A stretch of DNA of 64,000 nt, taken from the NCBI GenBank assembly GCA_963665765.1, contig OY762464.1, positions 1,426,001 through 1,490,000 of the forward strand. Direction: 5' to 3'. Source of the DNA: Bin76 sp963665765 (GTDB lineage Bacteria; Actinomycetota; Acidimicrobiia; Spongiisociales; ZC4RG35). The stretch's first letter is position 1; each line of letters starts with the position of its first letter. Made by a program: the position numbers and the translations under genes. The notes beneath the pieces are model-generated. The model was not told the origin of the DNA, searched no databases, and saw nothing but the letters and a program-made list of their open reading frames with translations. Shown one piece after another: positions 7,952 through 16,277 of this stretch.

Positions 7952-9736
7952 TTACTCCACCAGGTAGCGGAGATCACCTCGACGACGGGTTCTCCCCTGG
8001 ATATCCGTCCACTCCAGGAAAGGAACGGCGTACTTACGAGACAATCCCGCGGCTGCTCGAAAGATGCTGACGGTGAAAGGCTGTTCCAAACCTCGGGCAA
8101 TTTCCAACAATTCCTCCACCTGCTCAGGCAAAAAACAGACCGACGGCGTCACCCTCACCAGTTTCCCCACCCTCGCCAGCGCATGCACCAGATCATCCTC
8201 CAGGCCGAGCTCCGCCGGGGAGGGAGTCAACATCCCTACTTCTCGAAGCCGCCGACGGGCCTTCACCCAACCGGTGGTTTCGGCGGGGTCAAGATCCGGT
8301 TCTGCCTCCGGATCCCTTATCACCGTCCCTTCCCATTGCAGCCGGGGATGTGACTTGGTCAGCTCCACCAGGATCGCCTGCTCCGTCTGCAGTTCCGAGG
8401 CGGCCCGGGGCGCGGGCATCCCCACCTGGAAGGGATGGCGGCGGTGATACTCACCCACTGCGGCCTCCAGGTCGGCGGTTATCAACCCGGCCCGCTCCTC
8501 GGACACCGCCACCCCGGCCACGATCAATCCCCGAGCGGGAGAGCCTCCCCGGGTGTGCGCCGCCAACTCGGCGACCTCCGCCCGACCCCGAGCCGCCAAT
8601 AATCCATCCGCCTGCTCGACAGGGGAAGCGCCGGTCAATCCGGCCAACTTCCGCCCCCGTCTCCGCCGATCGGAAAACCCGGGAGGAGGGGCGGGATCCA
8701 CCACCCGGCCACCGGCCACCACCATCCGTCGTCCCGTCTCCCGCAGCACGAACCGATCGCCCATTGCCAGACGGAGAGGGGAGACCGACTGCAAATGGGC
8801 CACCACCTCACCGGGGCCTTTCTCCAGAGGGGTGAACCTGACCGGCCACGCGCCACTCCCGAGGTGGAGGTGATAGGCGCCCTTGGCGGACAATTCCCTG
8901 ACATAGCGGGCGGGACGCACCACCGCCACCCACGAATCGGTGCTTCGCCACTGCCCGGGCGCGGTCAGCACACTTCCTCTTTGCGGGGCGTGGCGACCGA
9001 CGCCCACCAGATTCACCGCCACTCTCCAACCCGGGCCCACCATCTCGGCAGACTCCCCGTGTGATTCCAACCCCCTGATCCGGGCAGACCCCGGACCTGG
9101 CCATATTTCCACCCGATCACCGACCCGCAGGGCGCCTTCCAAAAGCGTGCCGGTCACCACCGTGCCCGCTCCCCTGATGCTAAAGGCGCGATCTATCCAG
9201 AGACGGGGCCTGCCCAAGTCCTCCGGAACATGTCCGACCAGGGTCTTCTCCAAACTCCGGGCCAATCGAACCAGGCCCGAGCCTCGCGGGGAGGAGACTT
9301 GCACCACCGGCCACCCGGCGCCGACCGTACCCGACATCTGCTCGATGACATCCCCCTCCACCAGATACGCCAGTTCCTCGTCAACCAAATCCACTTTGGT
9401 CAGAGCCACCACCCCCCTTGATACCTCCAGCAGATCGAGCACCGCCAGATGCTCCTCGGACTGGGGCATCCAACCCTCATTGGCCGCCACCAAGAAGAGG
9501 GCCGCGTCAATGACTTCGATACCGGCCAGCATGTTCTTGATGAAGCGCTCATGGCCGGGTACGTCCACGAAGGAGACCTTCCCTCCGTCCGGTAGACGCA
9601 TCCAGGCAAATCCCAGATCAATGGTCAGACCGCGGCGGCGCTCTTCCGCCCATCGGTCCGGATCAATTCCGGTGAGCGCCACGATCAGGGTGGACTTGCC
9701 GTGGTCAACATGACCGGCCGTCCCGACTACCGGCAT
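7952..9736 (-). CDS. selB: Selenocysteine-specific translation elongation factor SelB
   Basis: SelB is the GTPase that delivers selenocysteyl-tRNA to ribosomes paused at UGA with a SECIS element. This 594-residue copy starts MPVVGTAGHVDHGKSTL (P-loop), followed by RRRGLTIDLGFAW, DVPGHERFIKNMLAG and TKVD, the G motifs spelled as in SelB rather than EF-Tu. Translation-factor barrels follow. The C-terminal part (about residues 380-594) is long enough for the winged-helix repeats that bind SECIS RNA. The ATG overlaps the selA stop by ten bases, giving a selA-selB operon. No selC tRNA, selD gene or recognisable selenoprotein was found in the window. Confidence 0.93.
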   Translation of the reverse strand: MPVVGTAGHVDHGKSTLIVALTGIDPDRWAEERRRGLTIDLGFAWMRLPDGGKVSFVDVPGHERFIKNMLAGIEVIDAALFLVAANEGWMPQSEEHLAVLDLLEVSRGVVALTKVDLVDEELAYLVEGDVIEQMSGTVGAGWPVVQVSSPRGSGLVRLARSLEKTLVGHVPEDLGRPRLWIDRAFSIRGAGTVVTGTLLEGALRVGDRVEIWPGPGSARIRGLESHGESAEMVGPGWRVAVNLVGVGRHAPQRGSVLTAPGQWRSTDSWVAVVRPARYVRELSAKGAYHLHLGSGAWPVRFTPLEKGPGEVVAHLQSVSPLRLAMGDRFVLRETGRRMVVAGGRVVDPAPPPGFSDRRRRGRKLAGLTGASPVEQADGLLAARGRAEVAELAAHTRGGSPARGLIVAGVAVSEERAGLITADLEAAVGEYHRRHPFQVGMPAPRAASELQTEQAILVELTKSHPRLQWEGTVIRDPEAEPDLDPAETTGWVKARRRLREVGMLTPSPAELGLEDDLVHALARVGKLVRVTPSVCFLPEQVEELLEIARGLEQPFTVSIFRAAAGLSRKYAVPFLEWTDIQGRTRRRGDLRYLVE

Positions 9737-11061
9737 GCCGCCTGCAAAGCCCCGATCAACCCGTCATCGTCATGGGGCGAGACGGTGCGCAGATCGACCT
9801 TCAGCCGCCCTCGCTCCCGCCGGGCCACCACCGGTGGATTCGCCTCCAAAAGCCTCCGGAAGGCCCGATCGGCCGGTCCGTCGATGGCGATCACGGGACC
9901 GGGAATCACTGCCCCCGGAACGCTTCCCGCCCCCGGGGTGGCCCCTCCTTCTTCCACGACGGCCTCGATCCCCGCCGCCTCGATTATCCGACGGGCCCGG
10001 ACTTCCAGGGATATCCGGTCGGTGGCGGCCATCTTCCAAAAGGGCAGATCCCCCGCTCGGTTATCGGCATAGGCTTCAGCAGTGGCCACCAGGGCGGCCG
10101 CAGTCGGCCCGTCGATGCGCAAGGCTCGGGCCGCCGGGTGCCGCCGTAGCCGGGAAATCAAATCGGCCCGGCCCACGATCATTCCCGCTTGGGGGCCGCC
10201 GAACAACTTGTCGCCGGAGAAGAGCACCAGGTCGGCCCCGGCAGCCAGGCTCTGCACCACCGCCGGCTCATCGGCCAGCCAGGAAGGCGGCGGACCCGAC
10301 CACCACGGAACCCGTTGGTCGATCAGGCCGCTCCCGGCGTCGAACACCAGGGGAATTCCCGCCGACGAGCTGAGCTCGGACAGTTCCTCCACCGTAGCTT
10401 CCTCCCAAAACCCCTTTATCTGATAGTTGGAAGGGTGGACCTTCAACACCAGCGCAGTTCGGACGCCGAGCGCCCGTCGATAGTCCTCCGACCGGGTACG
10501 GTTGGTGGTGCCCACCTCCACCAGCTCCGCCCCCGAGGCAGCCATCAGTTCCGGCAGCCGATATGATCCCCCGATCTCGATCAGTTCCGAACGGGATACG
10601 GGCACCTGCCTCCCCGAAGCCAGCGCCATCAGGGTCAGAAGCAGGCCGCCTGCGTTGTTGTTCACCGCCAGCGCCGCTTCGGCGCCGGTTATCAGCGCCA
10701 ATATCCGATGCAGATACCCGGCGCGTCCGCCCCGGTGGCCGTCGGCCAGATCCAATTCGGTGTTGGAATAACCGACCGCCACTTCCGACCCGATCCGTGC
10801 CGAATCGGAGTGCCACGGCGCCCGTCCCAGATTGGTGTGGAGCAACACTCCCGTTGCATTGACAACCCGCGCCGGACGACCGAGCCGCAGGGTGGCGAGC
10901 GTCCGCCGGGCTTCATCCTCTATCCGCCCGCCCCCCTCATCATCCAGACGGGCTTTTGCTATGGTCTGCCTCACCACTTGGACCACCAGGTTGCGCGGCA
11001 GGGATTGGTCGTGCAGGGCGCCCACCAAGCGGTCCACTGCGGGGAACCTTCGCTGCTTCAT
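9727..11061 (-). CDS. selA: L-seryl-tRNA(Sec) selenium transferase SelA
   Basis: SelA is the PLP enzyme that converts seryl-tRNA(Sec) to selenocysteyl-tRNA using selenophosphate. The product contains FPAVDRLVGAL at the N-terminus, RVVNATGVLLHTNLGRAPW near 65-85, and LVLFSGDKLFGGPQAGMIVG around 275-295, whose Lys is the PLP Schiff-base residue of the family. The start at 11061 gives 444 residues and the usual N-terminal motif. An ATG 24 codons upstream (11133) is possible but would overlap the divergent fxsA start, with no SelA-like sequence in the extension. selB follows with a ten-base overlap. Confidence 0.92.
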   Translation of the reverse strand: MKQRRFPAVDRLVGALHDQSLPRNLVVQVVRQTIAKARLDDEGGGRIEDEARRTLATLRLGRPARVVNATGVLLHTNLGRAPWHSDSARIGSEVAVGYSNTELDLADGHRGGRAGYLHRILALITGAEAALAVNNNAGGLLLTLMALASGRQVPVSRSELIEIGGSYRLPELMAASGAELVEVGTTNRTRSEDYRRALGVRTALVLKVHPSNYQIKGFWEEATVEELSELSSSAGIPLVFDAGSGLIDQRVPWWSGPPPSWLADEPAVVQSLAAGADLVLFSGDKLFGGPQAGMIVGRADLISRLRRHPAARALRIDGPTAAALVATAEAYADNRAGDLPFWKMAATDRISLEVRARRIIEAAGIEAVVEEGGATPGAGSVPGAVIPGPVIAIDGPADRAFRRLLEANPPVVARRERGRLKVDLRTVSPHDDDGLIGALQAACR

Positions 11062-11131
11062 GGCAGTGAGGCTACCGGGCCACGGATGAAGGAACTTCTG
11101 CCCTTCGGTAACAGGGGTATCGTTAGTCGGC

Positions 11132-11530
11132 ATGTGGCGATTGGCCCTGTTTGTGGGGATACCCCTGCTGGAACTCTATGTGCTGTCCGTGGTGGAGAAT
11201 CAGATAGGGTTGCTCAACACCCTGGGGCTGGTGGTGGCCACCGGTCTGCTGGGGGCGGCAGTGATGAAGCGGCAGGGCGCCGCGGTATGGAAATCGGCCC
11301 GGTTGCGATTGGCTCGAGGGGAAATCCCCGCCGAGGAGATCCTGGGAGGCATGATGGTGCTGGTGGGCGGCGCCCTGATGATCACCCCGGGAATCATCAC
11401 GGACGTGGTGGGCCTGCTATTGATGGCGCCCCTGATCAGGAACTATCTTGTGTCCTTTTGGTCCCGGAAGGGACTCTTCGCCACCTCTGTCCACCGCGAT
11501 GATGGGATCTATGACATCGGCCCTTCCTAG
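11132..11530 (+). CDS. fxsA: FxsA family membrane protein
   Basis: This 132-residue protein has hydrophobic segments at about 3-20, 24-45 and 72-95 and FxsA-family sequence: LFVGIPLLELYVLSVV, GLLGAAVMKRQG, and GGMMVLVGGALMITPGIITDVVGLLLMAPLIR. FxsA is an inner-membrane protein whose Escherichia coli form lessens F exclusion of phage T7; its general function is unknown. It is the first gene of a plus-strand run (fxsA, NUDIX, MBL hydrolase, peptidase) with overlapping ends, and diverges from selA. Confidence 0.85.
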   Translation: MWRLALFVGIPLLELYVLSVVENQIGLLNTLGLVVATGLLGAAVMKRQGAAVWKSARLRLARGEIPAEEILGGMMVLVGGALMITPGIITDVVGLLLMAPLIRNYLVSFWSRKGLFATSVHRDDGIYDIGPS

Positions 11531-12251
11531 CCTCGTCCCTTCTCGCCCGGTTCCCGCCCTACCAAGCTCGACCGTCCTACTGCTGGCAGATCGAGCGGGT
11601 CGCCTTGAGGTGCTGATGGTGCGCCGATCCCAAAGCGCGGTGTTTGGCGGGCTGTTCGCATTTCCCGGGGGGATGGTGGATCCGGTCGATCACAGTCTGC
11701 TGGCCACCGACGTCCTGACGGGAGACCGGACGGAAGAGTCCGCATGGCGGGCGGCCGGACTGCGAGAAACCGCCGAGGAAGTGGGCATCTACCTCACTGA
11801 CCGGCCCATCACTGCGCCCACGCGGCCCTTGGCGGGGGCGGAGGTCTATCGATGGGTCCTGCGCCAGGGCGCCCGCTTCGACGCGGGGCGGCTCCGCTAC
11901 CTGTCGAACTGGATTGCTCCCCGCCCGGCGCCCCAGCGTTACGACACCCGGTTCTATCTGGCCAGGGTGGGGAGAGAGGAACCCCTCCTCCTAGCCGAGG
12001 CCGAATTGACCGAGTCGGTATGGATCCGCCCTTCCCAGGCCCTGCATCGCCGGCGGGCCGGGGAATGGGAAATGATTCTCCCCACCTACAAAACCCTGGA
12101 ATACCTGCGGGAGTTCCCCACCTCCGGACAGGCGTGGGATTCGGTGGACGAAAGCAAGGCGGTCACCGCGGTGCTGCCCAAATTGGTCATGCGCCAGGGA
12201 GGGTTCGATTCTTTGCTGCCCGGCGAGATCGGCTATGAGGAGGCGGAGTGA
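11511..12251 (+). CDS. NUDIX hydrolase
   Basis: Starting at the ATG at 11511, inside the end of fxsA, the 246-residue product carries FPGGMVDPVD and then RETAEEVGI, which fit the NUDIX box glycine and REXXEEXG catalytic metal-binding portion. The spacing between them is longer than in small MutT proteins, resembling NUDT7/NUDT19-type enzymes that hydrolyse CoA derivatives. That substrate is an inference. The stop overlaps the GTG of the following metallo-hydrolase. Confidence 0.8.
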   Translation: MTSALPSLVPSRPVPALPSSTVLLLADRAGRLEVLMVRRSQSAVFGGLFAFPGGMVDPVDHSLLATDVLTGDRTEESAWRAAGLRETAEEVGIYLTDRPITAPTRPLAGAEVYRWVLRQGARFDAGRLRYLSNWIAPRPAPQRYDTRFYLARVGREEPLLLAEAELTESVWIRPSQALHRRRAGEWEMILPTYKTLEYLREFPTSGQAWDSVDESKAVTAVLPKLVMRQGGFDSLLPGEIGYEEAE

Positions 12252-13030
12252 GAGTACGCCGCATTCTGGCGCCGAATCCCGGTCTGTTCACCGGACCCGG
12301 CACCAACACCTACCTGATAGAAGATGCGGGAGAGGCTTTGATACTCGACCCCGGACCGATCGAGGAGTCTCACCGCCGAGCAATTCTGGAGGCTTCGGAG
12401 AAGCCGGCGGTCCGGGCGGTGGTCGTCACCCACACCCATCCCGATCATGCGCCCCTGGCCAATCCTCTGGCCAACCTGCTGGAGGTTCCGGCATTGGGAT
12501 TTCAGCCGGGGCCGGGATTCCGGCCTGACCATCGCCTCTCGGACGGGGAGACGATCGAAGTGGGCGACTCGACGTTGCGAACCATCCATACTCCCGGACA
12601 CGCCGACGACCATCTCTGCTTTCTCAGTGGTGAGATCCTCTTCACCGGGGATCACATCATGGGAGGGTCATCGGTGTTGATCACCGACGCGGCCTCCTAT
12701 ATGAAATCACTGCAGAGGCTGACCGATTTGAGGCTGGCGCGTATGTACCCGGGCCACGGGCAGGAGATTGACCGCCCGGCCGAAGCCATCTCCTGGTACA
12801 TTGCTCATCGTCGGCAGCGAGAACAGCAGATACGGGAGGCCGTGGCTTCCGGATGCCGGACCGTGGGGGAAATCGTGGATTTGGTGTACCGGAGCGTGAA
12901 TCCGGCCCTCCATGATCTGGCCGCCTTCTCGGTGGCAGCCCATCTCAAGAAACTGGCCGCCGAAGGTACCGTGCGATTCGAAGGTCCGCCCGAACCGGAC
13001 ACACCGGTTGAGTTGCTGTCGGAATCATGA
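12248..13030 (+). CDS. Metallo-beta-lactamase fold hydrolase (LACTB2-like)
   Basis: The 260-residue product starts at GTG 12248 within a GTGA overlap. It shows the zinc ligands of the MBL fold: THTHPDH near 78-84, the downstream His in HTPGHADDH, and GDHIMGG. A C-terminal winged-helix-like part (about 195-255) is typical of the LACTB2 group. Mammalian LACTB2 is a ribonuclease, but bacterial members are poorly defined, so RNA or thioester hydrolysis are both possible. The stop overlaps the ATG of the peptidase gene. Confidence 0.8.
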   Translation: MRVRRILAPNPGLFTGPGTNTYLIEDAGEALILDPGPIEESHRRAILEASEKPAVRAVVVTHTHPDHAPLANPLANLLEVPALGFQPGPGFRPDHRLSDGETIEVGDSTLRTIHTPGHADDHLCFLSGEILFTGDHIMGGSSVLITDAASYMKSLQRLTDLRLARMYPGHGQEIDRPAEAISWYIAHRRQREQQIREAVASGCRTVGEIVDLVYRSVNPALHDLAAFSVAAHLKKLAAEGTVRFEGPPEPDTPVELLSES

Positions 13031-14316
13031 CCGGTGGGCGGCCACAACTGAAATGGCTGGCCGGACTGCTGGGCGTGGCGATGTTGGCGCTGCTGCATGG
13101 TCCCCCGGCCGGCGCCCAACTCGACGAGATAGAGGAGGCCCGGCGACGGGTGGTCCGGCTGGAGGCCGAGCAAGAGGGGCTGGCGCAACTACTCGAAGAA
13201 ACCTGGGTTGCCCAGGTGCTGGCGGAAGAGGAACTGGTCGGCATTGGAGAAGCGCTCCACCAGGCCGAATCGGATCTCTGGCTGGCCCGGTCCTCGGTGG
13301 AGGATTTGGCGGTGCTGCTGTACATAGACGTGACAACCGGGAAGAACATCAGTTTGTGGCTGGCCGACGGACCCGAAAGGTTCGCGGCCGGGATTGGTTA
13401 TGTGGAGGCGCTGAGCGTGGAAGAAGAAGCGATATGGAATCGCTACCGATCAGTGGCAGACGACCTGGCCCGCCAGCAGGCGCGGCGCCAATCACAGTTG
13501 GCCCAACTCGAGGAAATCCGCTCCCGACAGGAGTCGCTTTTTTCGGAGTTGCTCCTGAAGCTGGATGCGGCCCAACAGGATCTTGCCTTGCTGCAATCCC
13601 TGGAAGAGGAGCCGGCGGAACCCACCACAACCACCACGAGACCAACCACAACCACCACCACAACCACCTCCACCACTCTCCCGCCCACCACCACAACCAC
13701 GACCACCACTCTCCCGCCCACCACCACAACCACGACCACCACTCTCCCGCCCACCACCACAACCACGACCACCACTCTCCCGCCCACCACCACAACCACG
13801 ACCACCACTCTCCCGCCCACCACCACAACCACGACCACCACTCTCCCGCCCACCACCACAACCACCTCCACCACGAGACCGGCCACCACGCCGGATGACC
13901 GCCTCGTCAAAGGCGTCTGCCCGGTGGATGAGCCCAATACCTTCGTGGACTCCTGGGGCGCTCCCCGTTCCGGCGGTCGCCGTCACCAAGGGGTCGATCT
14001 GCTCGCTAAGCGGGGAACCCGAATCAGGGCTATCCATCAGGGTGTTCTCTTCCGAGTTGGCCAGGGGGGTCTGGGCGGCAATTACATCTGGCTTCGCACG
14101 CCATGGGACGACGAGTTCTACTACGCCCACCTTGAGGGTTTCGCCCCGGGGATCCGAAGCGGCGTAGAGGTCGCCCAAGGGGAGGTAATCGGCTACGTCG
14201 GCACCACCGGCAACTCTCCCGCCAACATCCCCCATCTTCACTTCGAATATCATCCCCAAGGGGGTAGGGCGGTCAATCCCTACAACGTGGCGGTTGAGGC
14301 CTGCGACCAGGACTGA
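13027..14316 (+). CDS. Secreted LytM/M23 family peptidase with coiled coil and Thr-Pro repeats
   Basis: The 429-residue product starts with a signal peptide (residues 1-31, ending PPAGAQ). A long coiled coil rich in Glu, Gln and Leu follows (about 33-195), then a low-complexity Thr/Pro linker of six 11-residue repeats (about 200-285), and a C-terminal M23 domain. The domain retains the zinc-binding HQGVD and HLHFE motifs, so it is probably an active peptidoglycan endopeptidase or an EnvC-type amidase activator. Coiled coil plus LytM is the EnvC/RipA-like layout of cell-division hydrolases. It ends a four-gene overlapping operon. Confidence 0.85.
   Translation: MTGGRPQLKWLAGLLGVAMLALLHGPPAGAQLDEIEEARRRVVRLEAEQEGLAQLLEETWVAQVLAEEELVGIGEALHQAESDLWLARSSVEDLAVLLYIDVTTGKNISLWLADGPERFAAGIGYVEALSVEEEAIWNRYRSVADDLARQQARRQSQLAQLEEIRSRQESLFSELLLKLDAAQQDLALLQSLEEEPAEPTTTTTRPTTTTTTTTSTTLPPTTTTTTTTLPPTTTTTTTTLPPTTTTTTTTLPPTTTTTTTTLPPTTTTTTTTLPPTTTTTSTTRPATTPDDRLVKGVCPVDEPNTFVDSWGAPRSGGRRHQGVDLLAKRGTRIRAIHQGVLFRVGQGGLGGNYIWLRTPWDDEFYYAHLEGFAPGIRSGVEVAQGEVIGYVGTTGNSPANIPHLHFEYHPQGGRAVNPYNVAVEACDQD
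13679..13875 (+). repeat. 33-bp tandem repeat, six copies
   Basis: A 33-base unit encoding Leu-Pro-Pro followed by eight Thr recurs six times, nearly identical at the DNA level, with the last copy diverging into the flanking Thr-rich sequence. It lies in frame inside the M23 peptidase gene and forms the linker between coiled coil and catalytic domain. Near-identity of copies suggests recent expansion or contraction by slippage or recombination. Confidence 0.95.
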
Positions 14317-14362
14317 CGGGGGCCGGACAGCCCTGCTCGACCGGCACCGTCCTTTCGCCGGA

Positions 14363-14839
14363 TCAGGCGTCGGGGAGGGACAGCACCAGGGTCAAATGGT
14401 TGGCGCTACCGGCGCGCCGATAGCGCATCTCCTGCACCATGGAGCGCACCAAGTGGATTCCCAGGCCACCTATCGCCATGTCCTCCAACGAAGAAGCATC
14501 CCTTTCGGGAGGCGTGGGGGCCTGGGTGGGATCGAAAGGAATCCCTCGGTCGATGATTTCGAAGGCGGCTTTCCTTTCGCCGGACATCAATCTCATCACC
14601 ATCGGATCAGTGGCGCCCGAGTGATTCATTACGTTCAGCACCATCTCCTCGAGAATCAACTGCGCCCTGAGAACAAATTCCATCGACCACCCCGCCCGTT
14701 CGCCGAACTCCTCGATCACCTCGAAAACGGCGGGCAACTGGTCGTCTTCGGGCAAAATCTCCACAGAAACAGAACACTCCCCGCCGGTAAAGGAACCGCT
14801 CCTCAGGCTGCCGCGATCTTGCTCATGGCCGGGGTTCAT
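14363..14839 (-). CDS. ATP-binding anti-sigma factor / RsbW-like serine kinase
   Basis: This 158-residue protein has a GHKL ATPase fold of the RsbW/SpoIIAB type. The N-box is EEMVLNVMNHSG (about 64-75), the G1 region is IDRGIPFDP (about 95-103) and the G2 region is GGLGIHLVRSMVQEMRYRR (about 121-140). Such proteins bind a sigma factor or phosphorylate a STAS-domain antagonist. No sigma factor or STAS protein is adjacent, so the partner must lie elsewhere. The gene converges on the peptidase gene. It could also be a HATPase protein acting with a PP2C-type phosphatase. Confidence 0.8.
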   Translation of the reverse strand: MNPGHEQDRGSLRSGSFTGGECSVSVEILPEDDQLPAVFEVIEEFGERAGWSMEFVLRAQLILEEMVLNVMNHSGATDPMVMRLMSGERKAAFEIIDRGIPFDPTQAPTPPERDASSLEDMAIGGLGIHLVRSMVQEMRYRRAGSANHLTLVLSLPDA

Positions 14840-14952
14840 GTTTCTTTAACTTAGCGCAACTTCGGCAATCGTGATCCCTCGGCCTATCACGGTTCCCAAG
14901 GCCGGATTCCTCTCTTCCACCATGGGACCGAGGCGTCCGAAAGGGCCCCGTT

Positions 14953-16143
14953 TCAGGGAATCGCCGCCGCTAACAGGTCCTGCTCCGGTCCGGCCGGGAC
15001 CAGACCCTCCAGCAACTTGGCCAGACGTCCTGTGCAGGTCTCGTCCTGGGCAGGTGGAACCAGCTCCACCAACCGGGCCGCGGTCTCGGCGAATGCTATG
15101 GCGGCCGGGGAGCGAGACGCCGTGGCGGAAACGGGTTGACCACGGTCTCCTCCCTCCACCACCCTGATGTCGAACGGGATCCGACTGAGCAGCGGGGCGC
15201 CGATGCTGTTCGCCAGGTCCTCACCGCCTCCCTTTCCAAAAAGGTGATGCACCGTGGCATGCCCGCAGTCAAAGCCCGACATGTTCTCGACCACCCCTAC
15301 GATCGGCATGTGCGATCGCCGGGCCATGTCAGCAATGCGGGCCGCCACCTTTTGGGAAGCCCGCTGGGGGGTGGTCACCACCACCATCTCTGCCTGAGGC
15401 AGCAGCCTGGCCAGGGCCATCTGGATGTCGCCCGTGCCGGGGGGCATATCGATCACCAGATAGTCCAGCTCTCCCCAGTTGACTTGCTTGAGAAACTGCT
15501 CCAGCGCCTTGGCCAGCATCAGGCCCCTCCACATCAGCGCGGTTTCCTCGGAATCGATAATCAGACCTGTCGAAACCACTTTCAGCCCATGAGCCTCCAC
15601 CGGAATCATCAGCCGGGTCCGATCATCGGCTTCCATCCGGCCGGTGGCGCCCAATAGCCGGGGAACCGAGAATCCCCAGATGTCGGCGTCCATCAAGCCC
15701 ACCCGGAACCCGAGGTTCTTGACCGCCAGCGCCAGGTTGACGCTCACCGAGGACTTGCCTACTCCCCCTTTGCCCGAGCTAACCGCGATAACCCTCGTGG
15801 AAGGCCACACCTGGGTGGGCTCGGCGCGCTCTCGAGCCTTGTCTCTGGCTCTGGACATCAACTCCGCCCGTTGGCGCTTGGTCATGGCCGTGGTGTGGAC
15901 CCTCACATCCTCCACCCCGGGCAGAGAGAGCGCCCTTCGGCGAGTGTCCCCTTCGATCTGGCCGCGCAAAGGACATTCGGCGATCGTCAACGCCAGCCCG
16001 ATGGTGACCATTCCCTCCGGGGTCGCCTCCACCGAGGACACCATGCCCAGGTCCACGACATTGTCGCCGAGTTCCGGATCGATCACCCCGCGCAGAGCAT
16101 CCCACACCTGCTCGGCGATCGGCGCGCTTGAGTTGTGAGGCAC
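14953..16143 (-). CDS. mrp: Mrp/NBP35 family P-loop ATPase (Fe-S cluster carrier)
   Basis: The product begins with an MIP18/DUF59 domain (IAEQVWDALRGVIDPELGDNVVDLGMV). An Mrp ATPase domain follows, with the deviant Walker A SSGKGGVGKSSVSVNLA, GLMDADIWGFSVPRLLG, the switch region YLVIDMPPGTGDIQM, and VENMSGFDC near the metal site. Mrp proteins carry and insert iron-sulfur clusters. The GTG at 16143 or 16149 gives the usual N-terminus; an ATG at 16188 or an upstream start at 16215 adds residues without family character. It is divergent from the glutamate dehydrogenase gene. The usual downstream CxxC in some members is not evident. Confidence 0.88.
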   Translation of the reverse strand: MPHNSSAPIAEQVWDALRGVIDPELGDNVVDLGMVSSVEATPEGMVTIGLALTIAECPLRGQIEGDTRRRALSLPGVEDVRVHTTAMTKRQRAELMSRARDKARERAEPTQVWPSTRVIAVSSGKGGVGKSSVSVNLALAVKNLGFRVGLMDADIWGFSVPRLLGATGRMEADDRTRLMIPVEAHGLKVVSTGLIIDSEETALMWRGLMLAKALEQFLKQVNWGELDYLVIDMPPGTGDIQMALARLLPQAEMVVVTTPQRASQKVAARIADMARRSHMPIVGVVENMSGFDCGHATVHHLFGKGGGEDLANSIGAPLLSRIPFDIRVVEGGDRGQPVSATASRSPAAIAFAETAARLVELVPPAQDETCTGRLAKLLEGLVPAGPEQDLLAAAIP

Positions 16144-16200
16144 GGCCACGCTCCCTGTTCTGGCAGTAAGAGATAGTAGGCACTTCATGGGAGAAGAGCA

Positions 16201-16233
16201 GGTCGCAAATGGCAAACCGCCCTCTTTGCGACC
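16201..16233. promoter_or_regulatory. Inverted repeat upstream of glutamate dehydrogenase gene
   Basis: GGTCGCAAA (16201-16209) and TTTGCGACC (16225-16233) form a perfect nine-base inverted repeat with a 15-base spacer. The repeat abuts a possible promoter (TTTACA 16234-16239 and TAGACT 16258-16263, 18-base spacing). A further GCGACC half-site lies at 16252-16257. Two half-sites about two helical turns apart suggest a dimeric regulator. The regulator is unknown. Confidence 0.55.
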
Positions 16234-16277
16234 TTTACATTCTGTTCAGAAGCGACCTAGACTTCGGCGGAGTGGCT

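Noticed and set aside
13679..13875. Regular 33-bp repeat resembling a CRISPR array
   Set aside because: There are no spacers; repeats are head-to-tail and code in frame for a Thr-Pro linker.
13349..13937. Long antisense frames rich in Trp/Gly or Val across the repeat
   Set aside because: They are by-products of the low-complexity coding repeat, with no start context or homology.
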